The position numbers and the translations under genes were made by a program. Positions 45,791-57,215 of a stretch of DNA of 64,000 nucleotides are shown piece by piece. The stretch is from Stenopsyche tienmushanensis (Eukaryota; Arthropoda; Insecta; Trichoptera; Stenopsychidae), in assembly GCA_008973525.1 (NCBI GenBank), contig WACJ01000366.1:220414-284413 (forward strand), in the 5' to 3' direction. The notes beneath the pieces are model-generated. The model saw nothing but the letters and a program-made list of their open reading frames with translations. It made no database searches and was not told the DNA's origin. How positions within the stretch are numbered: position 1 is the first letter of the stretch; every line of letters starts with the position of its first letter.

Positions 45791-48700
45791 GGGCTCAAAC
45801 TTTTTGTATTCCTCCGTAATATAATTACGAATCACTCCAAAGTGTTATAGTATATAAATATTCATCTGCAGCGACGGAAATAAATATTTGGTCGGGAATT
45901 CGGGAATTTTGCGAGTTTTAGTCCGTGTCTCAGCAGATATTTGAAAATTTTTTATGTAGTTTTTTACTTAATTATGATCAATATTTACCAAATTTTGGGA
46001 TGATGTTATTGTTTGAAGTATGTTTTTTTGCAAGAAAGATGTTTGTTTAAATATTTCTAAAACGAGACATTATTATAAATCATTATTAAAAACAATATTG
46101 ATTTCAAATAAAAATTGAGGCAGTAGACTCTGATAGCAATGTTCCAAGAAAATACGAAAAACGCTAGAAAATCAGCCTTCTAAACCGGTTTTCCTCCTTA
46201 AACCTAACAATATCTATCAAAGGTAGGTATCTAGCATTTTGATTTTTGACAAAAAATATATAAACTAATCATCAAGCAAAATATACCGGATCAAATATAG
46301 ATATAATGGGTTAGTTTTTGACTTATAAAATTCAGATCCTTACAAAAAATAATCCTATGGAGATCTCCCTGAATATTTCTAATGAAGAAGATGGTGATTT
46401 TTAACAACCAACAAATTGTTTATCATCATTTAAACAATGTTATTATGATTTGTTTTAAATAAAGTTTTGTTTAAGGGTTAAAAAAGGGCGATGATGACAT
46501 GTATTTTGATCAAACAACATAAGATTGCTTAGCGAAGAAACACACGCATTTTACATCAGATCCATAAAACGAAAACCATCAAGCATCGTTTTAAGAGCAC
46601 GATTAATTATTTTATAATAAGTGAAGGAAGAATTTGACGGTTGTATTTTTTATTAAAAGAATCACACGATTGCAAATAAATCTCAAAGCGTTCAATGAAT
46701 ACAAAAATTTGCATCGATGCACTTTTGCATACACGTTCAGAAGCTACGATATTTTTCATTTATATACGAATACACTGTTAGAGAGTCTTTTGTATATATT
46801 TTATATATATATGTGTGCATGATAATAAATATGTAAATTTAAAATTAATTAGAACAGTTGGACCGCTCATACTTGTATGAATTAATTTGGTATACAATTA
46901 GCCAGCAGATACAGTATTATATAGAATTGGCTATGATTATATTGATTGCTATGTGTTTGAATACATTTTAGCGGATATCGATTGGCCTATAAGATATGCA
47001 AAAAACACTGTTACAGTATAAAATAATGAAATAAAAATATGTATTTATGTACAGGAAAAGCTATGAATTTGCTGATGAAATTATTGCCAAATTATATGAA
47101 TCGAGGCCAATGCGGTAATGACAAGGCTTTTACTGTATGTAATATTTACATATCTTTATCTATAGATTCTAGAGCCTTTAAAATTGACTGTCATTTCTAT
47201 ATACTCCTATATGAATATTTAATGTACCTAATGTGGCCAAGATTGTAGTAATTAATTCTAATATGTTTTGTTATTCTTGTGTTGTGCCGATGAGGCGCTC
47301 TTGTATATGTTTAAAAGGAGGCATTTATGCTACTTCCAAATGCCTCCCATATTTACTACATAATTTATCAATGTAATATGTATCGATGTACAACCACCGA
47401 CTAACTACTCCTGTATTATTAAAATTAAACGAATTTAAATTTGTAACTCTTTGTTGTATCGATATGATTGATGTTAAATTCGCGTGTATTTATTTAACAC
47501 ATGTTGTTCAAATAGGGCGCATAATGCTGATTTTATATTGTATTACATCATGTTAATAAATATTAATACATCATAAAAGACATGTATATTGTGAGCATTT
47601 TACTGTGTGTATTTGATTTTGCCCACATTATATTTATTGCACCAAAGTAAAATTATATTATCAAAAAAGAAATGCATAATATTAATTATGTGGATTATAG
47701 TGAGATATTAAATGCTAATTTATATAAATTAAATATGAGACTTAATGTATGTAAAATTATAAAATGCATAATATTACATACACTATAATTTAGATATTTT
47801 ATGTATGAAACTAGTCATAGTCCGATACGCTTACATGTATATCGATAAAATTGTACCAACAGTGTAATAAAATGGATTTTTAAATTATCGATCGTTTTTA
47901 TTTGCACGCCGCGAAATTGGATTCCAGCATCTTCCATTCGCCAATAAATCCCAGATTCCGAGAAATCCTCCCACAGGAACACGAACTTATAATTGCTTTC
48001 TATGAATTTCGCAGACGGCCAGATATGAGCTTTCGTTTCATATCGCAATACACATGTCTGACCTTTCAATGAATAAATGTCAAATCGGTATTCTACAATT
48101 GCGCCATAATAAATCGCAACAGCGATTCAACATTTTATCCCGAAAGATCAATTACACGTTGTCCATTTTTCATTCTTGAGCATCCATTGTTATAAAATAA
48201 TGCGAAAACTTCAATGCCCGATATGATGGCGATTGCCAAAGTTCTCGTAGCGATGCGCCTCCAAGTTGCAAAACTACCGCAAGCACTTGCGGGCCTCCGC
48301 GAAAGCCTTTTATCAGCTACTGCGTATACACCATTTTTACAAAAGATCAAAGACTATTGTGTCGGACAAACAATGGGCCATTTACAAATCAAAAGAGAAA
48401 TGGGGATTGAGCCGTCCCAAAGAAATTGGGGCTTAAATCCGCATCCTGTTTGCGCTACAAACACCCATTCGCTCGAATACACATGGTGAAATCCATTTTT
48501 ATTTCCCAGTTTTTGAATAGAGTGCTTCCTCGAAAATTAGAAGAGGAGATCTCTTTCTTCGGTGGCGTCTTCGGGCATTACGGACAGATCAGGTTAGACG
48601 GGCTTTGGATAAATGGCATTACAAGAATACACTGCCATAGAAACAGCCGTTTGATGTTCGAGATATTATCTTTATGCCCATAACAATCCCCGTATCCCGC

Positions 48701-49139
48701 AAAGCGAAAATAACACCGGGCATAATAAATGCCGCAGTAAAAATACACTTTATTGTTACATAAATCGTTGAATTAATTTATAAAAAATACAAGGCTTCTA
48801 CATAAATACATCATGGATTGCTATGAGGCTTATAGTGAGTCCTGAGCTGAATTCATGGATGGATGAATTTAAAAGAAACAACAGCATTAATCAAACTGAA
48901 AGATGGTACCTGAAGGTTTTTACAATACTAGCAATATTGGCATCCATTGACATTTAGGATCGTTTTGATCTTATCGGATTGAGAAAATGGATTTAAAAAG
49001 GAAATTTTTCCTCATTCTCAAATTCGAAAAATGAGATGTATGTATGAATGTAAGAGCACCAAACATTGATTATAATTTCATATATTTTTTTAAATTTAAA
49101 TAAGTGTAATCTAGATTCTTTCCCCAGCAATGGAAAAAA
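45791..49139. other. Intergenic sequence, no gene seen
   Basis: 46-47.8 kb is very AT-rich. 47.9-48.7 kb is less so and holds several overlapping 70-90-codon frames without recognisable motifs. A 10-bp-stem hairpin lies at 47317-47347. Confidence 0.45.
47317..47347. repeat. Hairpin, perfect 10-bp stem and 11-nt loop
   Basis: GGAGGCATTT and AAATGCCTCC flank the loop ATGCTACTTCC, in otherwise very AT-rich sequence. There is no T-tract, and a role is not evident. Confidence 0.5.
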
Positions 49140-50208
49140 TGTAAATATTCAGAAGAATATCTGAAATTCGGCTTTACTAACTTGACTAACAATGGAATAG
49201 AGAAGCCACAATGCGTATTGTGCAAAGTTGTTCTCACTCTTGAGTCTACGAAACCTTCAAAACTTAAACGTCACTTAGAGACGAAGCATGGACTTGAAAC
49301 TACTACAAAAAATGAAGATATTATAGAGAAGATAAATACGTTTTTTGAGACTTAAGGATTAAAGTGGACAAACGTCCATGGAGTTTGTACGGTTGGTGCA
49401 CTATCTATGCTTGGGACAAAATCAGGCTTTCAGAAAAAATTAAAAGCTCCCCAAGCCGGGGGAATCCACTGCATGATTCACCGGTATGCCCTTGCCAGTA
49501 AGATTCTTCCAACTCCTCAGCAAGACTGTGCAAAGACATGGATTCTGATCACGAGGTTCCTCTTTTCTACACTGCAGAACGCTGGAAATGTTGTGAATCG
49601 TGTCTTTGAATTGAAAAATAAAATCAAGTTTTTCCTGGAAGTGGAAGAGAAACATATCAACCAAGATCAACCAAGTTTTGTCTGGGAAAGGAAACGAATA
49701 TTATCGCATTTCACGATAATTTCGGGATATTTTTATCCAAACTGCAAAAGGTGAAATAAATGAAAAATTAAAAAAGGAGATTACTGAGCATCTCGAATCC
49801 CTTGAAATGAACTTCAGCGTTAATTCCCCGAGCTGAAAGAAAAGGAAACTAACATTGACACGAAATCCATTCTCTGCTTCCGTTGATTTAGCCAGCATTT
49901 CCGATGAATTCTTGCATTTGCGGAATAGTTCCTTAGCACGTAGCTTGTTCAATGAAAAATTGCTCACACGATTCCGGTGTGGTATGTATCATTCATACCC
50001 AAATATGACGATGCTTGCTCTTCGAGTTTTAGCTCCATTTGTATGTACATATCTCTGCGAGAGTCGATTTTCAACTTCTCTTCGTTTAAAAATAAAAGAA
50101 AGAAAGTAATTAAATGTTGAAAATGACATGAGGTTGGTTTTAACAAAAACTCATCCGCGAATCTTAAGACTGGTTGATAACATGCAATTTCAACCATCGC
50201 CATTATAG
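49140..50208 (+). pseudogene. ZBED5-like hAT transposase pseudogene with BED zinc finger
   Basis: The first open segment, 49140-49355, reads KYSEEYLKFGFTNL, QCVLCKVVL and KLKRHLETKH, a complete C-x2-C ... H-x4-H BED-type finger. After a stop, the same frame resumes with GLKWTNVHGVCTVGALSMLG and IHCMIHRYALASKILP, so about 150-200 codons between finger and core are deleted. Next, DSDHEVPLFYTAERW is in a shifted frame, followed by VVNRVFELKNKIKFFLEVEE. The hATC dimerisation end (NMTMLALRVLAPFVCTYLCE, SRFSTSLRLKIKERK, LVDNMQFQPSPL) finishes with a stop at 50206-50208. Because of the deletion and several frameshifts no intact transposase is encoded. It is the best-preserved of the three hAT copies. 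Confidence 0.88.
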
Positions 50209-50349
50209 AACATAATTTAAAATAAAATTATACCAAAAAACTATTTTTGTTGTAATTGCCTAAAAATGCCTTTTACAATTGCATATGGTTGCGAATCACA
50301 TGGTTTTTATAAAAAGGAATCGCCACCCGAAAAAGATTAAGAACTTATG
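49140..50349 (+). mobile_element. ZBED5-like hAT transposon, internally deleted
   Basis: Contains the BED finger, catalytic-core scraps and hATC end of one transposase in order. The right end (about 50320-50349) reads GCCACCCGAAAAAGATTAAG then AACTTATG. Its reverse complement starts CATAAGTTCTTAATC, close to the CAGTGGTTCTTAACC terminus usual for this group. The following eight bases, GTTTAGAT, would be the target duplication. The left terminus was not found. Confidence 0.75.
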
Positions 50350-50605
50350 GTTTAGATCTAGATTTATCCTGATTTCTTGATCCTAAAAAAGCAACTAAAA
50401 GATGAGCGATGAACAAATATATAGGACTTTCGGATCGATGGTAATTTATTGATCCATATCATATTTTCCATCTTGCACTTATAAAATTGAATCGATAGAA
50501 AATGCTATTATATGATGGATTATTGCAATTCATTGAAAGTCATCGTATTGAATGCATCGAACGTGTTCGAAATCAATAAAGAATCGCAATGGTGCACAAC
50601 ATATA

Positions 50606-50753
50606 GGTAGCCCCGCGGTTAAGCGGTTGTACTAGTAATTCAATCACCATGAGTTCAAATCTATAGGATATGTGACTGTCGACCACAATTTTAAAACATG
50701 TCAAAATGTTTGGCAATAAAATAAATTGCTAAAAGTCACCTCAAGAAAAAAAA
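50606..50753 (+). mobile_element. tRNA-derived SINE with A-rich tail
   Basis: The head GGTAGCCCCGCGGTTAAGCG resembles a tRNA-Ser/Leu-type 5' half, with an A-box-like GCGGTTAAGCGG (50615-50626). A B-box-like GAGTTCAAATC lies at 50651-50661, about the expected distance away. A non-tRNA body follows, ending CCTCAAGAAAAAAAA. The acceptor stem does not pair and several conserved positions are altered, so it is not a functional tRNA gene. Confidence 0.6.
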
Positions 50754-50755
50754 CG

Positions 50756-51959
50756 GGCGCTATCGTTGATTGCAAAACAAGGTATGATATTTGGCATTGA
50801 ATGAGCTATTTTAACTACTAGAATAGATCTTGTAGATAATGATTGGTTTGCAAATAAAAATGATTGGTATTCATATGTATCCATTATGAGGGCTCATTGC
50901 TATTGGAAAAAATGATTTCATTATAGTCTCCATTACCAGGATTTTATTCAATCCTCATTGCGGATATTCATTTTATTCACTGAAAAGAATTCAGTTCTCA
51001 AGTCTTCATTAACGGAATTTTTATCACAATTAAGCATCTCTGATTATGGTTTCATTGTATCTATTTAATAATGTTGATTGACCGTAAACCGTAGTTATCC
51101 AATGGAGAACCACCATACGGTCGAATCTCCCCTTTGTGCGGAATTTTAGCACACAACCGAGTTTCGAACGCGAAGAGCTTATCCATCGCAAATCGCTCCA
51201 TGAATAGGTGCAGGCCATCGTTTGAAAAGCGGCTGCCTGATTTAAATGTCGGCATAAACATTTCACTCCGGCCAAAATAAATTGTTGGACAAGCAGTAGT
51301 GTAAAAGCTTCCTTTTTTTCTTGACGTCCCACAAAAACATGGCCTTACGTCAGCTCGTCAGCTATTGATGTGTTTTTAATGACGTTTCAGATAATTAGGC
51401 TGCTCATCTTCCCGCTTCCAACTTTGCTTCTTTTTTATCGCCATTCGATTTTGCGTTATTTTTTAGCGGAATTGAGCTGAAGTTTCCTGTACTTCTTCGA
51501 TGGACGTCATCGATATTTGATATCTCAACTAATTCCATCATCAACCAAAATTAAGCACAATCCACGAGTAAATTGTTATAGAGATATGGCACAATAATAC
51601 GTTACAAGTGAATTTATCGCTGTAATCATACGATATATACACAGTCGTTGGATTAATGTTCATTAAAAGTTCATTTTTTTTGCATTTGAAAATGACAAGT
51701 GGATTGCCATACCATTTTGAGCCTGTGAATGACACCGAACCACACCTGCTCCACATTTGTTACACTGAATACACGTCAAGCTTCGAAAGCTATTTTATTA
51801 CTAGGGGTGTTCAATATAAATTTGAGACATTTTTTTAAAATAAATTCGACTAGTCGTATGTTATCTTGTTCTGTTATATTTAACAATTCAACAGTGTCTG
51901 CATTACATTATAATATGTGAATTTTTCCTTTGTTCTAAATATTTGTCAAGCCTTAGCAA
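50756..51959. other. Intergenic sequence, no gene seen
   Basis: A less AT-rich island at 51090-51500 has frames on both strands but no recognisable motif. Confidence 0.45.
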
Positions 51960-51964
51960 ACGAC

Positions 51965-52195
51965 CTAGAATTGCGTTTGTTCATATGTAATGCGCTGCCA
52001 TACCGTTTATAAAATTACAATAAAACTTCGTCCACTTATTGCTAAAGATTACGCGAGTAACATAAGCATAGTCTATTATATAAAAATCAATGTTTGTTTG
52101 TCCGTATTTAATGCGCTTCCATACTGTTCATCCGACTGCGATAAAACTTTATCTACTTACTGTTTACATTTTCAGAAATAACATAAGCATAGTAA
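51965..52195 (+). repeat. Helitron-like AT-rich repeat (family E), dimer copy
   Basis: Two units beginning ATGCGCTKCCATACYGTT at 51990 and 52111, 121 bp apart, each followed by ATAAAACTT. The second is preceded by TCTATTATATAAAAATCAAT, the usual start of the family. Confidence 0.65.
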
Positions 52196-52244
52196 AAATA
52201 TTGTATGAATACACCATGTTGGCGCAATACGGTGCTTAAGTCAG

Positions 52245-52450
52245 TCTTCAAGACGAGCGACGAGAGGTTCAAGACGAGTTGGTTGATCATTCCAAATAAA
52301 ATTCGGAGGTTTTGCTACCTTCAATATCGAGCGAATGAGGAGGTGAATTTATGATACAGACAGAATAGATGTAACCCTTTCCTGTGAATAGATATTGAAG
52401 AGACCCATAGTTCTGCAGTAGACTATTTGTGGCTGCACTATGATGATGAT
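52245..52450 (+). mobile_element. (ATG)n-tailed retroposon end (family B)
   Basis: GCTACCTTCAATATCGAGCG, GATACAGACAGAATAGATGT, TCTGCAGTAGACTATTTGTG and a tail ATGATGATGATG follow the order of the 12.1-kb copy. As there, it lies just downstream of a family E repeat in the same orientation. Confidence 0.6.
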
Positions 52451-53997
52451 GTATTGTTTAACTAAAGTTGCAATATTTCAATCAAATTCTTGCGCTACAA
52501 CTATAGCCATGTCTACTGAAGCCCTAAACCACCGTGTATAGAAAGTAGATGACTTGTACTTATACTTCTATTTGTAGACAAAAAAGCAGCTTTGTTCATT
52601 TTGATTTAATGTCGATATGAACAACTATCTAGGTTTCGAAAGGTATCGTTGAAGGCTTCGTGGATTGTAATTTTCCTGATTTACATCGTATAAACACTGA
52701 CTGAAACAAAAATTAGCCTTGTAGGTGCAAAATTTCAGTTGCTGCCTCCCGTATTATAATTGAAACGTCCCAAATTCATCCTTCAGTCTTTTTCCTAATC
52801 ATAGGGCTTCATTGATCTTTAATTGAGAGTCTAGAGATCTAGAGGAAGCAATATTCATTTAATTTATGCAGCAAAGGGTGCGATGAACAACAATCATGAT
52901 CCGTCATATTTACATATAAGCTATTTACCATGGAACTGACCTTCGTGAGTCTCATTTTAATTTACAAACGTTCAACGAAACACCATAAATTTGATTGACA
53001 CCCAAAAAAAAAAAAAATAAGCTATAAGACACTATTCTCAAATTATGCATTAAAGTCGGTAGTTGATTCATAATATCAATCTCTTTAGCACCTCATAATC
53101 GAATCAAATCTCCAATCCTTTATCCCTTTATCTTTTTACAATACAAGCTTTATGGGATAAATTTAATAGAATTCTGTCTTAAATATTAATTTGCTATTGT
53201 CACACAATCACTATGATATGGCCTTTGAAGTTATTTTAAGCCCCATTGTGGAACGTAAATGTAATTTATGGGTAGATGCAAGAAAATTCTAAGCATTCAT
53301 TCTTTAAAAATTGTATTTAAATGCAAAATATTATAAGTGGTTTATTGAAAGAGGATTCGATTGGTTATTGAAGATGCATCCATTGCACTGTAATATTTTT
53401 ATTAAAATTATGACCCAAATGTAATTTTAAGTCGATGAAAGCACCATGGGGTTCCTCCATAATTTTCCCGTATTAAATCTGATCCTTAAATGGTGCAGGT
53501 TTGGATCGTTAATATTATTTTATACAAGAAACAAGTTGTCTTTCTATAAAATTTATTTCGTCATGAAAATCAGGTTTCCTTGCCGAATTTCCTATATAGG
53601 TATGGTAAGTTCATTAAATTTACACAATGCGACCTAGCAGCATTTTTTAGTCTGGCAGCCATGCTTGTATGTCCTGGTGCAAAATAATAAATTAAGCTGA
53701 ATACATAATGTTACCGCTCTTTCGCTTCTCGTTTTTCCCATACAAACTAAATTTACTTAATTGAATTTCCCTATTCATTATATCGAAGATGGAAGCATCT
53801 GGCGAACGAGTATTCGGATGCTGAGGGCCTGACTTGTAAATAAATATGTAGATGAATTGGTCACAGAGATAAGCCAAAAGGAAGACAGATGGGAGCATAA
53901 ATTGGAAGATGTAAAAATCCAGCCCTTGTTCAAGCGAAAGTTAATACAGTTACGAAATTACTTGTAATCCTTTATTAGCGAAGGCTGTTCAAATATT
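52451..53997. other. Intergenic sequence, no gene seen
   Basis: AT-rich. Short frames near 53446 and 53692 have no recognisable features. Confidence 0.5.
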
Positions 53998-54005
53998 AAT
54001 CCAGC

Positions 54006-54247
54006 CAGTGATGTAGTGCTGAATAAAAAAGTCTGGGAGCGCTGATTAATTATAATATTTCAGTACCCCCACCCCTATGTGATACAATTTTCGCACCAAA
54101 TTTCCAACCAAACGTTTTTCAATTTAACCAATTTAAGTTAAAATATTTTTTTTTAAATTACAATATATATTATGCAGAATTCCCAAATCGTTTAGAAAAA
54201 AGTGTGGGAGCGCCGACCCCACGCGCCCCCGCCCCACTACACCACTG
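54006..54247. mobile_element. 242-bp hAT-type MITE with perfect 8-bp target duplication
   Basis: Ends CAGTGATGTAGTGCTGAA and, reverse-complemented, CAGTGGTGTAGTGGGGCG. AATCCAGC flanks both sides exactly (53998-54005 and 54248-54255). The internal direct repeats AAAAAAGTSTGGGAGCGC occur at 54025-54042 and 54196-54213, one near each end. The middle is AT-rich and the right end is markedly C-rich. No coding sequence. Confidence 0.88.
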
Positions 54248-54255
54248 AATCCAGC

Positions 54256-56701
54256 CTGGAGCTTCGGGACTAAAAATAACGTTCTATTACATGAGCGACT
54301 TCCTATAAGGCTGTATTTTTAAATCTATTTGTGTAGAAAATTTAAATATTCCTTATTGTACTCGCTCTTGTGTATGTACGAATTCATGTCTGCAAATCGC
54401 AAATTCTATTAATCTTGCAAAGTCATTTATCTTCAATGCGGCTCCAATTCATCGACGGTATGTATCAGTGCTTTTAAACTATTTTTAATCATAGGACTCG
54501 CTTTCAAATTGGCGGGGTATTTCTGGAACGTTCGTATGGCTTATGTAAATTTATTCGATTAAAGGATTATGTACTTTGAGATGCTTCAGAAATGAAAATT
54601 CAATTATTGTCTAGCTAAACTAACAAAAGTTAATGCAATTATTTTCAATAGTCTGATTACAAAGAGCATATTCGGTATATTTTTTTGTAAAATTATTAAC
54701 TAAGTGTTGTATCAAAAAAAAAATCATCGTATCGACACAAATCTGGGAGATTGGAAACATTAATATTTCATATCCATCGATTTGTTTCAGCTATCATCAG
54801 TATATGCTGATTTCCAGGATTCAAAAAGTATAGGATTTTTCAGCGATAACTTATACTATATAATTTTACAAAAAGATCCACATAATGATGACAAATTATT
54901 TGCTTTTCTCATGAAAATACAGATCGATGACGCGATGATGATGATTATTAATATATTATTGAATTTTAATGGTGTTTGTATGGGTATTCAATTTCCAGCC
55001 CTCATGAAGCTCTCCCATTTAACACGGCTCATCCCCATCGTTATAACCAGGATGCTATCCGATGGAATACGTCGTTACAGTCGTGCAAAGTTTTCATAAT
55101 AGTAATCCAATATTGATTAAGAAGTTAAAGCCCTATACGCAGCAGGAAGACTTAATTGCCCGAGTTTTATCGACTTCCTGACGACGTCACAACCGGGTTA
55201 ATATCCGAAGAGATAAGCGGCCAATCTATACCCTCATCATTGGGAGAATCTTGGAGCAGTATTCATTTGCATTATAAATACGCCCTGAAGGGTGATCCTC
55301 TTCCAAAAATAGCAATAAAACCGGTCATTATCCGCATAGCTCTCCTGCTCTCCCCGGGTTGTTAAACAATAACAGCTTTCGATACACCCCGATAATGGCC
55401 GAGGCGAGGGTTGAACACACAATAAATACATTTTGCTCTCCTACTTTTCTTTAATAACATGTTGAGGATTTCTAAGCATTTTTTTTGAGCACGGTTCCAG
55501 CACAAAGGCGAAAGAGACAATACAACACTAAAATTACGGCTTCGACCTACAATATAACATTGTTTTATTTCTTGTTTCTAATAGACGACGAAAACAGCTT
55601 CGAGTTTTATAATGAATGCGGCAATGTAAAAGACGTTTTATTGTTAGGCCAATCAATTTGTTAGACCGAGATGTGACGAATTTCTTTAGCTATATGCATA
55701 TTCCATTATTAAGCCAACGATTTATGGACGTCAATATTATCCATTCTTGTACCAAAAAACAACTGTAAATATTTTTGCAGTTATTATTTTTTAAAACTCC
55801 TTTAACCTTGCCTTTAGACAGCTTAGATTGCTGTGAAAGATTATAGCTATTGCAAAATTTACAAATTTGGTGCCGAACAAATCGTCTGACAGATGTTAGC
55901 TATTAAAAACTATGGGGGCTAGAAGTGTAAGCGTTTGCCGATTTAATGATGATTGTATTAAGTTTTTTGCAGCAAATTTTACCCCAATGCTTTTATAACA
56001 TTTGGGGCTCATTAAAAATATACCCAACAATACATATATATATGTACAAGGGTAAATTTCTATAAATGCCATTTATGACCCATAAAAGTTGTTTATCTGC
56101 AACACTATAATATGTTAACATTTTCAGACTATAATAAAAACTAATCGGCTTAAGATCGCCAATAGTACAAAAAATTGACGTACATTTAAGCCAATGGACA
56201 TATGTAGGCTAAAAAATTTTGTCATTGGCAGTTAAAAGGTTAAAGGAAAGATTTTATAAGTATCTCGCATATATGGCGGTCATATTTAGTCACCTTAAAA
56301 CCTTTCTTTCCGGGGGATTTGTACAAATATTTTTAATTTAAGACATAAAGTCGATGCCTTTAAGAAGGAGCTGGTTTTTTGCGATTGTTGCGTATAAGAG
56401 GAGGATTTATAAATGTTTCCATTTTTGCGAGAATTTTTAATTGCTACTGACTTCGACAGGAAAGTTGGTGCATTGGTGCTTAAATTCAATCATTATTATC
56501 CCGAAAATGAGGGTTCTCGTAAAAGAAATCTTTGGATTAATAATTCTTTCATGGAGGACGTCATTTCGTGTACTCTCTAACGAGTAAAGAAAAATAACAA
56601 TTAATAGAGTTGTCTTTGGATACCACTCTGATATTCAGACACAAAACATTAGCATTGCCTCAGTTTTGAATAGCAGTGAAAGATGAATATCCATCTTAAA
56701 C
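54256..56701. other. Intergenic sequence, no gene seen
   Basis: A less AT-rich island at 55000-55430 has overlapping frames on both strands without motifs. The rest is AT-rich. Confidence 0.45.
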
Positions 56702-56766
56702 CTTTCCTTGATCATAATGTATTTACTACGACTTGGCTCTAAGAATGGGAGCATTGATATGAAATA

Positions 56767-57191
56767 TTAGGGTGTCCCATAAGTTTCTTTCGTTTTCATA
56801 TTAAGAAAAAAATAAACAATAATTTGTATAGCAAAACTTTTTTTGGATGTAGGCCAGGTTTAGCTACAGCTAAATCTTCTGTACCCTTGGGCCAAGACCG
56901 TTTACGTTGGATATTCTCATAGAGTATCCAACTTTCATCTCCAGTGACAAGTCTCTTCAAAAAAGGTTGGCTATTATGTCGTTGGAGAAGAAGATCACAT
57001 GTTGAAATACGTTGAAGTTTATTTGAGTCGGTCAGTTCATGAGGAAACCACACATCTGAACGATTGATGAAGCCCAATTTTGTCAGATGATTATGGATGA
57101 ATGTTCGTGGAATTTCTAACTTGTGAGCTATTTCGCAAAGCTATGATTAGATCTGTGTTCATTTGCGAAAGAAACTTATGGGACAACCTAA
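56767..57191 (-). mobile_element. 425-bp internally deleted mariner with near-perfect terminal repeats
   Basis: The left end TTAGGGTGTCCCATAAGTTT and the reverse complement of the right end, TTAGGTTGTCCCATAAGTTT, then CTTTCG in both, differ at one position in 26. TA flanks both sides (56765-56766 and 57192-57193). The transposase on the minus strand is a short internal piece. A full-length mariner is about 1.3 kb, so this copy lost both an N-terminal and a C-terminal part of the gene but kept the ends needed for recognition by a transposase supplied in trans. Terminal repeats and coding piece are well preserved, so insertion is probably recent relative to the other elements. Confidence 0.9.
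56796..57137 (-). pseudogene. Mariner transposase fragment
   Basis: From about 57137 the minus strand reads CEIAHKLEIPRTFIHNHL (second helix-turn-helix), LGFINRSDVWFPHELTDSNK (the family's WVPHEL motif), then FLKRLVTGDESWILYENIQR. The last holds the first catalytic Asp in TGDE, followed by KRSW and AKPGLHPKKVLLY. The sequence then jumps into the 3' terminal region, so the second and third catalytic Asp of the D,D34D triad are missing, as is roughly the first 80-90 residues. It is a non-functional transposase, open across 342 bp. Confidence 0.9.
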
Positions 57192-57215
57192 TATAATAGA
57201 TTTTTCTCAGACTCA

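Larger units (their letters stand above)
56702..57215 (+). repeat. Dispersed repeat F, split by the mariner insertion
   Basis: The left part (56702-56766) and the first bases after the mariner (57194 onward) together align with the uninterrupted copy at 45715-45790. The right part diverges quickly. Confidence 0.65.

Noticed and set aside
47815..48489. Overlapping 71-91-codon frames on both strands as a small gene
   Set aside because: No motif, no consistent strand, and no plausible splice sites joining them.
50606..50680. Functional tRNA gene
   Set aside because: Box-like motifs are present but the acceptor and anticodon stems do not pair, and the sequence continues into a SINE body with an A tail.
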